From Nitriliruptoraceae bacterium (GTDB lineage: Bacteria; Actinomycetota; Nitriliruptoria; Nitriliruptorales; Nitriliruptoraceae), in NCBI GenBank assembly GCA_003554005.1, contig PWEU01000003.1:1-8242 (forward strand): 8,242 bases of DNA, given 5' to 3'. Below the pieces are notes generated by a model that did no database searches, had not been told where the DNA came from, and worked only from the letters and a program-made list of their open reading frames with translations. Shown here piece by piece: positions 1 to 6,233 of this stretch. Position 1 is the stretch's first letter, and every line of letters begins with the position of its first letter. Made by a program: the position numbers and the translations under genes.

Positions 1-432
1 CCGGCGCTCGACCCCACGGACGAGCACGTGGTCGTGGAGTTCGCCGACCGGATCGTCGCCGATACCCGGCGGGCGATCAGGGTCCTGGAGACCTCCCACC
101 CACCGTCGTACTACCTGCCGCTCGAGGACGTCGACCAGGAGCTGCTGGTCCCGAACCCCCACCGGACCTTCTGCGAGTTCAAGGGGCAGGCGGACTACGT
201 CGACCTGGTGGTCGGCGAGCGCCGGTCGGAGCTGGCCGGGTGGTGCTACCCGCAGCCGACCCCGGCCTTCGCGCAACTGCTCGACCACGTCACCTTCTAC
301 CCCGACCGCGTCGACCGCTGCCGGGTGGACGACGAGGTGGTCCGTGCCAGCGACGGCGGGTTCTACGGCGGCTGGATCACCTCCCGCGTCGTGGGACCTT
401 TCAAGGGTGCGCCGGGTACCCGGTGGTGGTGA
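1..432 (+). CDS. DUF427 domain-containing protein, 5'-truncated by the window edge
   Basis: This is the 3' part of a DUF427 (Pfam NTP_transf_9) protein. Frame 1 is open from the first base to the TGA at 430–432. A GTG at position 28 could serve as a start, but the residues before it (PALDPTDEHV) resemble the stretch that precedes this domain in longer actinobacterial homologues as I remember them, so I think the true start lies to the left of the window. Family-typical features are the RVLETSHPPSYYLP segment, the FCEFKG motif, a WCYPQPTPAF segment, a FYPDRVD segment, and the C-terminal GGFYGGWITSRVVGPFKGAPGT block that ends a few residues before the stop. The domain is a small all-beta fold with no established enzymatic role; the old transferase-like Pfam name should not be read as a function. 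It is probably cytoplasmic, since no membrane segment or signal is visible. Family assignment is firm; function is unknown. Confidence 0.85.
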   Translation, partial: PALDPTDEHVVVEFADRIVADTRRAIRVLETSHPPSYYLPLEDVDQELLVPNPHRTFCEFKGQADYVDLVVGERRSELAGWCYPQPTPAFAQLLDHVTFYPDRVDRCRVDDEVVRASDGGFYGGWITSRVVGPFKGAPGTRWW

Positions 433-591
433 CCGGCCATCCGAGCGCTGGGTGCTCGAAGACGTACCGGTGGGCGCACAACTGTCCCGTGGAGCGCACC
501 CCCGGACGAACGTCCACCCGATCACTGCGCGCGCAGGCCGCGCGGGGTTAGAGTGACATGGCAAGGACGCGCCACCTCGGTGTGTCGGGAT

Positions 592-597
592 GGAGGT
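592..597 (+). promoter_or_regulatory. Ribosome binding site that sets the ABM-gene start
   Basis: GGAGGT ends 4 nt before the ATG at 602. A second in-frame ATG at 590 overlaps this site and has no Shine–Dalgarno sequence of its own, so 602 is the better start. Starting there also gives the family-typical N-terminus MTVVKIN. Confidence 0.6.
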
Positions 598-601
598 ACC
601 C

Positions 602-1123
602 ATGACAGTGGTCAAGATCAACGTGCTCGCGGTCCCGGCCGGCAGCGGTGCCGCCCTCGAGGAACGGTTCGCTGCGCGCAAGGGCGATGTCGACACCGTC
701 GACGGCTTCGAGTCTTTCGAGCTCCTGCGGCCCACCGATGGTGGTGGCCAGTACCTGGTGGTCACGCGGTGGAGCGACGACGCGGCCTTCGACGCCTGGA
801 TGAGCTCCGAGTCCTTCCAGCAGAGCCACGGGGGTGGCCGCGACGACTCCGTCAACGACCCCACCTCGGGGCACCCCGGGGCGTCCAGCGCGCCGGCGGC
901 CGCGCCGAGTGCGCCGGACGAGGGGCACCCCGGGGCATCCAGCGCGCCGGGAGCCGCGCCGAGTGGGCCGGACGAGGGGCACCCCGGGGCATCCAGCGCG
1001 CCGGGAGCCGCGCCGAGTGGGCCGGACGAGGGGCACCCCGGGGCGTTCAGCCGCGGTGGCCCGGCCGCCACGGGGAGCGAACTGTGGAGCTTCGAGGTCG
1101 TCGTCTCCGCCCACAAGGCCTGA
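602..1123 (+). CDS. MhuD-like antibiotic biosynthesis monooxygenase (ABM) domain protein with an internal tandem-repeat insertion
   Basis: This 173-residue protein has an ABM (dimeric alpha/beta barrel) domain closely resembling actinobacterial MhuD/IsdG-type heme-degrading enzymes. From memory of mycobacterial MhuD, the functional positions match: Asn7 in MTVVKIN, Arg26 in ERFAAR, Trp66 in FDAWM, and a histidine at 76 where MhuD has its heme ligand His75, a one-residue offset. FELLRPT (39–45) and QYLVVTRW (50–57) are the usual central strands. MhuD is about 105 residues; here about 65 extra residues sit between the heme-ligand helix and the last strand (PAATGSELWSFEVVVS, 153–168). The extra segment is mainly an 18-residue Gly/Pro/Ala/Ser-rich repeat (residues 90–148), probably disordered. 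No signal peptide is visible, so a cytoplasmic location is expected. The likely role is oxidative heme turnover, but other ABM enzymes act on other substrates. The gene stands alone, with a hairpin terminator after it. Confidence 0.82.
   Translation: MTVVKINVLAVPAGSGAALEERFAARKGDVDTVDGFESFELLRPTDGGGQYLVVTRWSDDAAFDAWMSSESFQQSHGGGRDDSVNDPTSGHPGASSAPAAAPSAPDEGHPGASSAPGAAPSGPDEGHPGASSAPGAAPSGPDEGHPGAFSRGGPAATGSELWSFEVVVSAHKA
868..1050 (+). repeat. 54-bp tandem repeat, about 3.4 copies, in frame inside the ABM gene
   Basis: Units are 868–921, 922–975, 976–1029 and a partial unit 1030–1050. Units 2 and 3 are identical over all 54 bases; unit 1 differs from them at four positions; the partial unit matches for about 15 bases and then diverges. 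Each unit encodes 18 residues, GHPGASSAPGAAPSGPDE in units 2 and 3. Unit length is a multiple of three, so copy-number change keeps the gene in frame. Each unit carries the 8-base palindrome CCCCGGGG. The identity of two adjacent copies points to recent duplication by slippage or unequal recombination. Confidence 0.97.
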
Positions 1124-1149
1124 CGGCCGACCCCACCACCTGATCCGAC

Positions 1150-1180
1150 CGACGCCCGCCGGCCAGACCGGCGGGCGTCG
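1150..1180 (+). terminator. Hairpin terminator after the ABM gene
   Basis: A perfect 13-bp stem (1150–1162 paired with 1168–1180) encloses a 5-nt loop, 27 nt after the ABM stop codon. The following bases (ATCGTGGTTCG) hold only a weak T-run, as is common in high-GC actinobacteria. The convergent PspC gene ends at 1250, so the hairpin may also stop transcription from that side. Confidence 0.7.
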
Positions 1181-1222
1181 ATCGTGGTTCGCCCGGCGTG
1201 GGTGACGGCTCCACGGCTGGGT

Positions 1223-1242
1223 GTCCCCCGGCGGCGGGGGAC
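1223..1242 (-). terminator. Candidate hairpin terminator after the PspC gene
   Basis: An 8-bp stem (1223–1230 paired with 1235–1242) with a GCGG tetraloop lies 8 nt beyond the stop of the minus-strand PspC gene. There is no clear U-tract. Its position between convergent genes supports a termination role. Confidence 0.45.
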
Positions 1243-1249
1243 GGGCCGG

Positions 1250-1480
1250 TCAGCGAGCTGCGATCCAGGGCTCCTCGGGCACGATGATCCAGGCCAGCAG
1301 GTAGGCGATGATCGACGGTCCGGGGAGCAGGATGGTCGCCACCGCGATCAGCCGGACGACGGTCTCATCCACGCCGAGGTAGGCGGCGAGCCCTCCGCAG
1401 ACCCCGCCGATCATCCGGTCGGACCGGGAGCGGTAGAGCTTGCGGGGCGCCGGGGCGGGTGGGGGTGTGGGGCTGGTCAT
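1250..1480 (-). CDS. Small PspC-domain membrane protein
   Basis: This 76-residue protein consists almost entirely of one PspC domain. A Pro/Ala-rich N-terminus (residues 1–12) leads into KLYRSRSDRMIGGVCGGLAAYLGVD-type sequence (about 13–37), then a hydrophobic membrane helix (about 41–65) and the family's closing IVPEEP motif. PspC-domain proteins are inner-membrane proteins linked to envelope-stress responses; a solitary actinobacterial copy cannot be tied to a phage-shock pathway from sequence alone. The frame is open upstream as far as 1681, but that part is Arg/Pro/Gly-rich shadow sequence overlapping the hydrolase gene. I chose the ATG at 1478–1480 because it gives the typical PspC N-terminus and has a GAGG-type Shine–Dalgarno sequence about 8 nt upstream. 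The gene lies 143 nt downstream of the hydrolase on the same strand with a candidate terminator between, so it may have its own promoter. Confidence 0.88.
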   Translation of the reverse strand: MTSPTPPPAPAPRKLYRSRSDRMIGGVCGGLAAYLGVDETVVRLIAVATILLPGPSIIAYLLAWIIVPEEPWIAAR

Positions 1481-1585
1481 GGTCGTGCCTCGTTCCGGAG
1501 GTGGCCGGTACTCGGTGCGCCGGGAGTTCGGTGGGCTCCGCGCTGTCGCTCCAGCATGCACCGCCCCCGCCGGCCGCACACTCCG

Positions 1586-1600
1586 GGACCCCCCGGGTCC
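1586..1600 (-). terminator. Weak candidate terminator after the alpha/beta hydrolase gene
   Basis: GGACCC (1586–1591) pairs with GGGTCC (1595–1600) around a 3-nt loop, 23 nt beyond the hydrolase stop. The stem is only 6 bp and no U-tract follows, so this is tentative. Confidence 0.3.
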
Positions 1601-1623
1601 GTCCCTGAGGAGCGGCGTCCGGC

Positions 1624-2478
1624 TCAGGGTGCTCGCGTGGCGTCGACCCATCCGAGCACCCGCCGCAGGACCGCCTCCCAACCCGGTTCCAGCATCAGTT
1701 GGTGGCCCATCCCGCGGAACAGGTGGGCGCGGGTCCCGAAGTGGCGTGCGGTGCGGAGCACGGCGTAGGGCGGCACGATGACGTCATGCTCGCCGCCGAG
1801 CACGAGCAACGGGGTCCGGATGTCGCGTCGCCGTCGCGGGAGCGCGACCTGCTGGGTCGCGAGCCACGACTCGGGCCCGAGCCTCGCGAGGTAGTCGGCT
1901 TCGTTCGCCGGGTCGGTCCCGGGGCCGAACAACGTTGCTGACCGGGGGGTGACCTCGCGGCCGGTCAGCGCCTGCGCCAGCATGCGGGGATCGTGTCGCA
2001 GCAGCCTCGGGAGGGCCTGCAGCCCATGGATGGGCGGCATCGAGGCGACGAGGACCCCCGCCGGCGCCGACCGGTAGCGCTCGAGGACCCCCTGGACGAC
2101 CACGCCACCCAGCGAGTGGCCGATCAGCACCGGCGGTGACGGCAGGGTCGTGATCGTCTGGAGGACGTCGTGCTCGTAGTGGCGCAGGCTCGCCAGGCGG
2201 AAGCGCTCGGGGCGTCCGCTGCCGCCGTGACCCCGCAGGCTCACCGCGACGCTGTGCCAGCCCGCTGCTGCCGCCGCCGGCAACCAGTGCTCCTGCCAGC
2301 ACCACGCGCCGTGCCAGGCGCCGTGGACGAACAGCAGCGGTGGGCGGCCGGGGACCGGGCGGTCGGGCATCACCTCGATGACCTCGCGCACCACGGGCTC
2401 GGGCGGCAGGGTCCAGTCCAGGGTGCGGCGGACCCGTTCCCGCGGGGGGTGGTCGCTGGCGGCTCGTGGGTGGCTCAC
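1624..2478 (-). CDS. Alpha/beta hydrolase, translationally coupled to the upstream monooxygenase
   Basis: This 284-residue protein has the full alpha/beta hydrolase signature. The oxyanion-hole segment FVHGAWHGAWCW spans residues 50–61. The nucleophile elbow GHSLGG places Ser122. Asp232 in LVLGGEHDVIVPP is the probable acid, and His259 in GMGHQLMLEPGW is the probable base. RGHGGSGRP (82–90) is the usual loop after strand 4. The HGAWHGAW form is typical of esterase- and lactonase-like members, but the substrate cannot be read. No signal peptide is visible, so it is probably cytoplasmic. The start is a GTG at 2476–2478 that overlaps the monooxygenase TGA by 4 nt (GTGA), with GGAGG 7 nt upstream; this arrangement indicates coupled translation and a shared transcript. 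The two products may act in succession, the hydrolase cleaving an ester formed by the monooxygenase. Class assignment is firm; pathway is inference. Confidence 0.9.
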   Translation of the reverse strand: MSHPRAASDHPPRERVRRTLDWTLPPEPVVREVIEVMPDRPVPGRPPLLFVHGAWHGAWCWQEHWLPAAAAAGWHSVAVSLRGHGGSGRPERFRLASLRHYEHDVLQTITTLPSPPVLIGHSLGGVVVQGVLERYRSAPAGVLVASMPPIHGLQALPRLLRHDPRMLAQALTGREVTPRSATLFGPGTDPANEADYLARLGPESWLATQQVALPRRRRDIRTPLLVLGGEHDVIVPPYAVLRTARHFGTRAHLFRGMGHQLMLEPGWEAVLRRVLGWVDATRAP

Positions 2479-3956
2479 ATGGACACCTCCGCGGTGCCCG
2501 CTGCCGGCGAGGCAGCGGACACCACTGCGGGCGACGTACGCCTGACGGGCCGGGTCCCGCCGCTGCGGGCCTCCACGTCGCGGATCTCGCGCTCCAGGTC
2601 GCGTACGTAGTCGGCGTGCTCCACCTCGACGTGGTGGCGGGTCGAGTCGATCAGGTCGATGCCACCCTGGGACCGCTCGTCGAGGTGGTCGCGTCCGGCG
2701 TCGAGGTAGGCGGCCGCGGCGGCCGGGTCCCGCTGCCGTAGCTCGAGGTAGGCGGCGACCAGCACCGCCTGCCAGTGCACCAGGCAGAACTGCCCCGAGT
2801 CCGGCTGGATCAACCCGATGACGAACAGATCGTCGCGGTCGGGGTGGAAGACGTTGCGGTACAGCCGCGGTCGTCCGCCCCCGGGGATCAGCCCCTCGGG
2901 CAGGAACGGGAAGCGGATCAGGTAGCCGGTGGCGAACAGCACCAGGTCGGCGGCGACCCGGCTGCCGTCGGTGAACACGACCTCGTCGCCGTCGAGGTGG
3001 TCGATGTCCGGCTTCGGGGTGATCGCGCCGTGGCCGACGTGGTAGAGGAGCTGCTGGTTGACGATCGGGTGGGTCTCGAGGAACCGGTGGTCGGGCGTGG
3101 GCAGGCCGAACCGCTCGTACCGGCCGACCACCAGCCGAGCCGTCGCCTCGAACAGCGCCTGGGTAGCACGCAGCGGCAGGCGCAGGGCGAAGATCGCATC
3201 GCTGACCTGATCGGCGGGACGGCCGAGCGCGTACTTCGGCGCGTACCAGTAGGCACGTCGGGTCGAGTGGAAGGCGGCCTGGGCGCGCTGTGCGGCCTCG
3301 ACGACGAGGTCGCAGCCGGTGTTCCCGGCGCCCACCACCACGACCCGCTTGCCGTCGAGCTGGGCTGCGGAGCGGTAGTCGGCCGAGTGCAGCAGCTCAC
3401 CGGTGAAGGTGTCCTGGCCGGGGTAGCTCGGCCACTTGGGGAACCAGTTGTGGCCGTTGGCGACCACGAGCTGCCCGTAGCGGCGGGCCGACCGTGTGCC
3501 GTCGGGTCCGGTGAGGGTCACGTCGAAGCCGCGGGCCAGCGGGGTGACCTGCTCGACGGTCGTGCCGAGCTCGACCAGCTCGTCGAGGCCGAAGTGGGCG
3601 GCGTAGCGCTGCAGGTAGGCGAGGCCCTGGGTGTGGTGGAGGTAGTCGGGGGCGTCGTCGGGCATCGGGAAGTCGGGGTACTGCGTGAAGGGCTTGGAGG
3701 AGATCATGTGGGTGGACTCGTACACCCGACTGGACGAGCCGTCGATGTTCCAGTTCCCACCCAGACGGTCCTCGCGTTCGACGAGGTCGACGGCGAACCC
3801 CCGCTCGCGGAGGTTCTTCGCGGCCGTCAACCCCGAGCTGCCGGCCCCGATCACCAACGTGCGTCCGCGGCGGTCCTCGAGCCGTGGCTGTGGCTCAGTC
3901 GCATCGTCGGTCGCCGGGGCCGTGCCGCTCGCCCGCCCTCTCGCCTCGTCCTCCAC
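2475..3956 (-). CDS. Flavin-containing monooxygenase (FAD/NADPH-dependent)
   Basis: Residue numbers here are for the 493-residue form starting at GTG 3956. An FAD Rossmann motif GAGSSGL starts near residue 37. The FMO fingerprint FxGxxxHxxxY follows (F184, G186, H190, Y194), then a second, NADPH-binding motif GAGNTG (209–214) and the conserved FATGY (341–345). A Tyr rather than Trp at the end of the fingerprint favours an FMO over a classical Baeyer–Villiger monooxygenase, although some FMOs catalyse Baeyer–Villiger oxidation. It should be a soluble enzyme inserting one oxygen atom into a substrate N, S or carbonyl carbon. Start choice: the frame also opens at a GTG at 4016, which has no visible Shine–Dalgarno sequence and adds 20 Pro/Gly-rich residues; the GTG at 3956 has GGGAGG 7 nt upstream and is preferred. 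It is the first gene of an operon with the hydrolase and is divergent from prfB. The substrate is unknown. Confidence 0.9.
   Translation of the reverse strand: MEDEARGRASGTAPATDDATEPQPRLEDRRGRTLVIGAGSSGLTAAKNLRERGFAVDLVEREDRLGGNWNIDGSSSRVYESTHMISSKPFTQYPDFPMPDDAPDYLHHTQGLAYLQRYAAHFGLDELVELGTTVEQVTPLARGFDVTLTGPDGTRSARRYGQLVVANGHNWFPKWPSYPGQDTFTGELLHSADYRSAAQLDGKRVVVVGAGNTGCDLVVEAAQRAQAAFHSTRRAYWYAPKYALGRPADQVSDAIFALRLPLRATQALFEATARLVVGRYERFGLPTPDHRFLETHPIVNQQLLYHVGHGAITPKPDIDHLDGDEVVFTDGSRVAADLVLFATGYLIRFPFLPEGLIPGGGRPRLYRNVFHPDRDDLFVIGLIQPDSGQFCLVHWQAVLVAAYLELRQRDPAAAAAYLDAGRDHLDERSQGGIDLIDSTRHHVEVEHADYVRDLEREIRDVEARSGGTRPVRRTSPAVVSAASPAAGTAEVSM
2486..2490 (-). promoter_or_regulatory. Ribosome binding site for the hydrolase, inside the end of the monooxygenase gene
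   Basis: On the minus strand GGAGG lies 7 nt before the GTG start at 2478, within the last codons of the monooxygenase. It fixes the hydrolase start and explains the 4-nt GTGA overlap. Confidence 0.65.
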
Positions 3957-3963
3957 CTCGCCG

Positions 3964-3969
3964 CCTCCC
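3964..3969 (-). promoter_or_regulatory. Ribosome binding site supporting the inner GTG start of the monooxygenase
   Basis: On the minus strand GGGAGG lies 7 nt before the GTG at 3954–3956. The upstream alternative GTG (4014–4016) is preceded by GGCCGGCCTGCTG, with no purine-rich site. This favours the shorter protein. Confidence 0.5.
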
Positions 3970-4145
3970 GTCCGGGGGTCGCGATGATGCCACGGACCAG
4001 GGGCCGGGTCGGTCACCAGCAGGCCGGCCGCCTGCGCCCGAGCGCCTCACGACGGACGATGGCACCGGCCTCGGTAGCATCCGGCTGACCACGCCGGCCC
4101 GCCCTGGCCACCGCGTCCCCGCCCGAGCCGTGAGGAGTCCCGCCG

Positions 4146-5267
4146 ATGGCGACCAGCTACGCCGATGACCTCGCCGCTGCACGGCGTCGGGTCGTCCAGC
4201 TCGAGTCCGATCTCGACATCGCCGTGAAGCGTGACCGCCAGGGGGAGCTCCAGGAGCGGGCAGCCGCGCCGGACCTGTGGGACGACCCAGATCGGGCCCG
4301 CCAGGTCACGACCCAGCTGTCCCGGGTCGAGACGGAACTGCAGCGCTTCGACGCGCTGGTGGAGCGTCTGGACGACCTCGAGGTGCTCGAGGAGCTCGCC
4401 CAGGAGGAGGACGACGCCTCCTCGGCCAGTGAGGTGGTCGCCGGGCTCGAGGAGGTGCGGGCCGAGCTCGACCGCCTGGAGGTCGCCACCATGCTCGGTG
4501 GCGAGTACGACCACGAGGACGCGATCGTCTCGATCCACGCCGGCGAGGGTGGCGTCGACGCCATGGACTGGGCCCAGATGCTCCAGAAGATGTACCTGCG
4601 GTGGGCGGAGAGCCGTGGGTTCGACACCGAGGTGTACGACCGTTCCTACGGCGAGGAGGCGGGGCTGAAGTCCACCTCCTTCGAGGTGCGGGGCCCCGAT
4701 GCCTACGGGTGGCTGACCGTGGAGCACGGTGTCCACCGGCTGGTGCGCATCAGTCCCTTCGACTCCCAGGCGCGGCGTCAGACCTCCTTCGCGCTGGTGG
4801 ACGTCGTGCCGGTCCTGCCCGAGCTGGAGGACGAGGTCGCCATCCCCGAGGAGGAGCTGCGGGTGGACGTCTACCGCTCCTCCGGCCCCGGCGGGCAGAG
4901 CGTGAACACCACCGACTCAGCGGTGCGGGTGACCCACCTGCCGACCGGGACCGTGGCCAGCTGCCAGAACGAGAAGTCCCAACACCAGAACAAGGCAGCG
5001 GCGCTCAGGGTGCTCAAGGCCAAGCTCGCGGAGCTGGAGCGCCAGAAGCGGGCCGAGGAGCTCGACGAGCTGCGCGGCGGGGTGCAGAACGTCGGCTTCG
5101 GGTCCCAGATCCGCAGCTACGTGCTGGAGCCCTACCAGATGGTCAAGGACCTGCGGTCCGAGCACGAGACCGGGAACGTGTCCGACGTCCTCGACGGCGA
5201 CCTGGACGCGTTCATGGAGGCCGAGCTGCGCCGGCGGGTGCGAGAGGCCAGCGCCCGCGAGACCTGA
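4146..5267 (+). CDS. prfB: Peptide chain release factor 2
   Basis: RF2 (373 residues; the E. coli protein is about 365) recognises UGA and UAA stop codons in the ribosomal A site and triggers release of the finished protein. The N-terminal helical domain spans about 1–115. The stop-codon reading motif SPF is at 203–205 in RISPFDSQARRQTSF, which identifies RF2 rather than RF1 (PxT). The catalytic GGQ is at 249–251 in SSGPGGQSVNTTDSAVR. The RF2-typical CQNEKSQHQNK and GFGSQIRSYVL segments follow. The HAGEGGVDAMDW segment (131–142) departs mildly from the usual HAGxGGTEA form. The start is ATG 4146 with AGGAG 8 nt upstream. The gene reads in one frame throughout, so the programmed +1 frameshift that autoregulates many prfB genes is absent. 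It ends in UGA, its own cognate stop. ftsE follows 221 nt downstream in the same direction. Confidence 0.97.
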   Translation: MATSYADDLAAARRRVVQLESDLDIAVKRDRQGELQERAAAPDLWDDPDRARQVTTQLSRVETELQRFDALVERLDDLEVLEELAQEEDDASSASEVVAGLEEVRAELDRLEVATMLGGEYDHEDAIVSIHAGEGGVDAMDWAQMLQKMYLRWAESRGFDTEVYDRSYGEEAGLKSTSFEVRGPDAYGWLTVEHGVHRLVRISPFDSQARRQTSFALVDVVPVLPELEDEVAIPEEELRVDVYRSSGPGGQSVNTTDSAVRVTHLPTGTVASCQNEKSQHQNKAAALRVLKAKLAELERQKRAEELDELRGGVQNVGFGSQIRSYVLEPYQMVKDLRSEHETGNVSDVLDGDLDAFMEAELRRRVREASARET

Positions 5268-5269
5268 TC

Positions 5270-5284
5270 GGGGCGCATCGCCCC
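5270..5284 (+). terminator. Weak hairpin after prfB
   Basis: GGGGCG (5270–5275) pairs with CGCCCC (5279–5284) around a 3-nt CAT loop, starting 3 nt after the prfB stop. The stem is short and lacks a T-tract, so it may attenuate transcription rather than fully stop it before ftsE. Confidence 0.35.
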
Positions 5285-5488
5285 TGACCGTTCGCCCCGG
5301 TACGGGTGACGAGGGATGCCCCGGGTGAGGTTGTACCCTCCGCCTGCAGCGGACGGCGTCGGCGGCGGAGCAGGGGGTCCGGCACCCGACGTCGGGCCGT
5401 CCCCACGACGCGGCTGGCCGGCGGCGTCGACGAGCACCGACCAGTGTCCCGCGGCCCCGGCCCTGCTCCACGACCCCTGGCGGATCCC

Positions 5489-6187
5489 GTGATCAAGCTC
5501 CAGAACGTCACCAAGACCTACAAGCGCGGCGCCGATGACCAGGTCATCGCGCTCGATGACGTGACGGTCGAGGTGACCAAGGGCGAGTTCGTGTTCGTGG
5601 TGGGCCCTTCGGGCTCCGGCAAGTCCACCTTCATGAAGCTCCTGACGAGGGAGCAGCTCCCCGATGGCGGTGAGATCTGGGTGGCCGGCAAGAACCTGGC
5701 GACGCTCAGGTCCTGGAAGGTGCCGGTGCTGCGGCGCGAGATCGGGTACGTCTTCCAGGACTTCAAGCTGCTGGAGAACAAGACGGTCTACGAGAACGTC
5801 GCCTTCGCGCTCGAGGTCATCGGGCGTCCACGCCGGGAGATCGAGAAGCGGGTGCCCGAGGTGCTGGAGCTGGTGGGGCTGACGGAGAAGTCGCGGGCCC
5901 ACCCCCACGAGCTCTCGGGTGGGCAGCAGCAGCGCGTCTCGGTCGCCCGCGCCTTCGTGAACAACCCTCGGATCCTGCTCTGCGACGAGCCGACGGGCAA
6001 CCTCGATCCCTCCACCTCGGTGGGGGTGATGAAGCTGCTGGACCGGATCAACCGCACGGGCGCGACCGTGGTGATGGCGACCCACGACCAGCACATCGTC
6101 GACTCGATGCGGCGCCGCGTCATCGAGCTCGAGAACGGCCACGTCGTCCGCGACCAGTCGCGTGGCGTGTACGGCTACGGCGGCTGA
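5489..6187 (+). CDS. ftsE: Cell division ATP-binding protein FtsE
   Basis: FtsE is the cytoplasmic ATPase of the FtsEX complex, which works at the division septum to switch on periplasmic peptidoglycan hydrolysis. The 232-residue length fits the family (about 220–230). All ABC ATPase elements are present: Walker A GPSGSGKST (39–47), Q-loop Gln90 in GYVFQDFKLL, signature LSGGQQQR (142–149), Walker B ILLCDEP (162–168) with catalytic Glu167, the D-loop NLDP (171–174) and switch His199 in MATHD. The frame is open further upstream to 5306, but that part is Arg/Pro-rich; the GTG at 5489 gives the family N-terminus MIKLQNVTKTY. The site before it (GGCGGA) is a poor Shine–Dalgarno sequence. ftsX starts 46 nt after the stop, so the two form an operon. 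The 221-nt gap after prfB leaves room for a separate promoter. Confidence 0.96.
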   Translation: MIKLQNVTKTYKRGADDQVIALDDVTVEVTKGEFVFVVGPSGSGKSTFMKLLTREQLPDGGEIWVAGKNLATLRSWKVPVLRREIGYVFQDFKLLENKTVYENVAFALEVIGRPRREIEKRVPEVLELVGLTEKSRAHPHELSGGQQQRVSVARAFVNNPRILLCDEPTGNLDPSTSVGVMKLLDRINRTGATVVMATHDQHIVDSMRRRVIELENGHVVRDQSRGVYGYGG

Positions 6188-6233
6188 CCGAGGACATCAG
6201 GCTCGACGTGCGTCGGGCGAGCTGGAGGCATCG

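Noticed and set aside
442..458. Short hairpin (CGAGC paired with GCTCG) 10 nt after the DUF427 stop
   Set aside because: Five base pairs plus one wobble pair, with no T-tract, is within chance for this GC content.
549..554. TAGAGT as a -10 element for the ABM gene
   Set aside because: It fits the loose actinobacterial TAnnnT pattern and its position is reasonable, but no -35-like hexamer lies 16–19 nt upstream. Such hexamers occur by chance.
548..1114. A 188-codon minus-strand open frame across the ABM gene, containing an 18-residue repeat of its own
   Set aside because: It is a shadow: the 54-bp repeat keeps several frames open on both strands. The plus-strand frame has the recognisable ABM domain, a ribosome binding site and a terminator.
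4075..4080. TAGCAT as a -10 element for prfB
   Set aside because: Placed 66 nt before the start codon, but no -35 partner is visible.
2775..4088. A 437-codon plus-strand open frame opposite the monooxygenase
   Set aside because: Its Val/Gly/Glu-rich composition is what the complement of a high-GC gene gives. It matches no domain I recognise and covers a gene with clear FAD and NADPH motifs.
5334..5339. TACCCT as a -10 element for ftsE in the 221-nt gap after prfB
   Set aside because: The nearest TGACG-like sequence gives a 22-nt spacer, which is too long for a standard promoter. The rest of the gap shows nothing recognisable apart from the weak hairpin after prfB.
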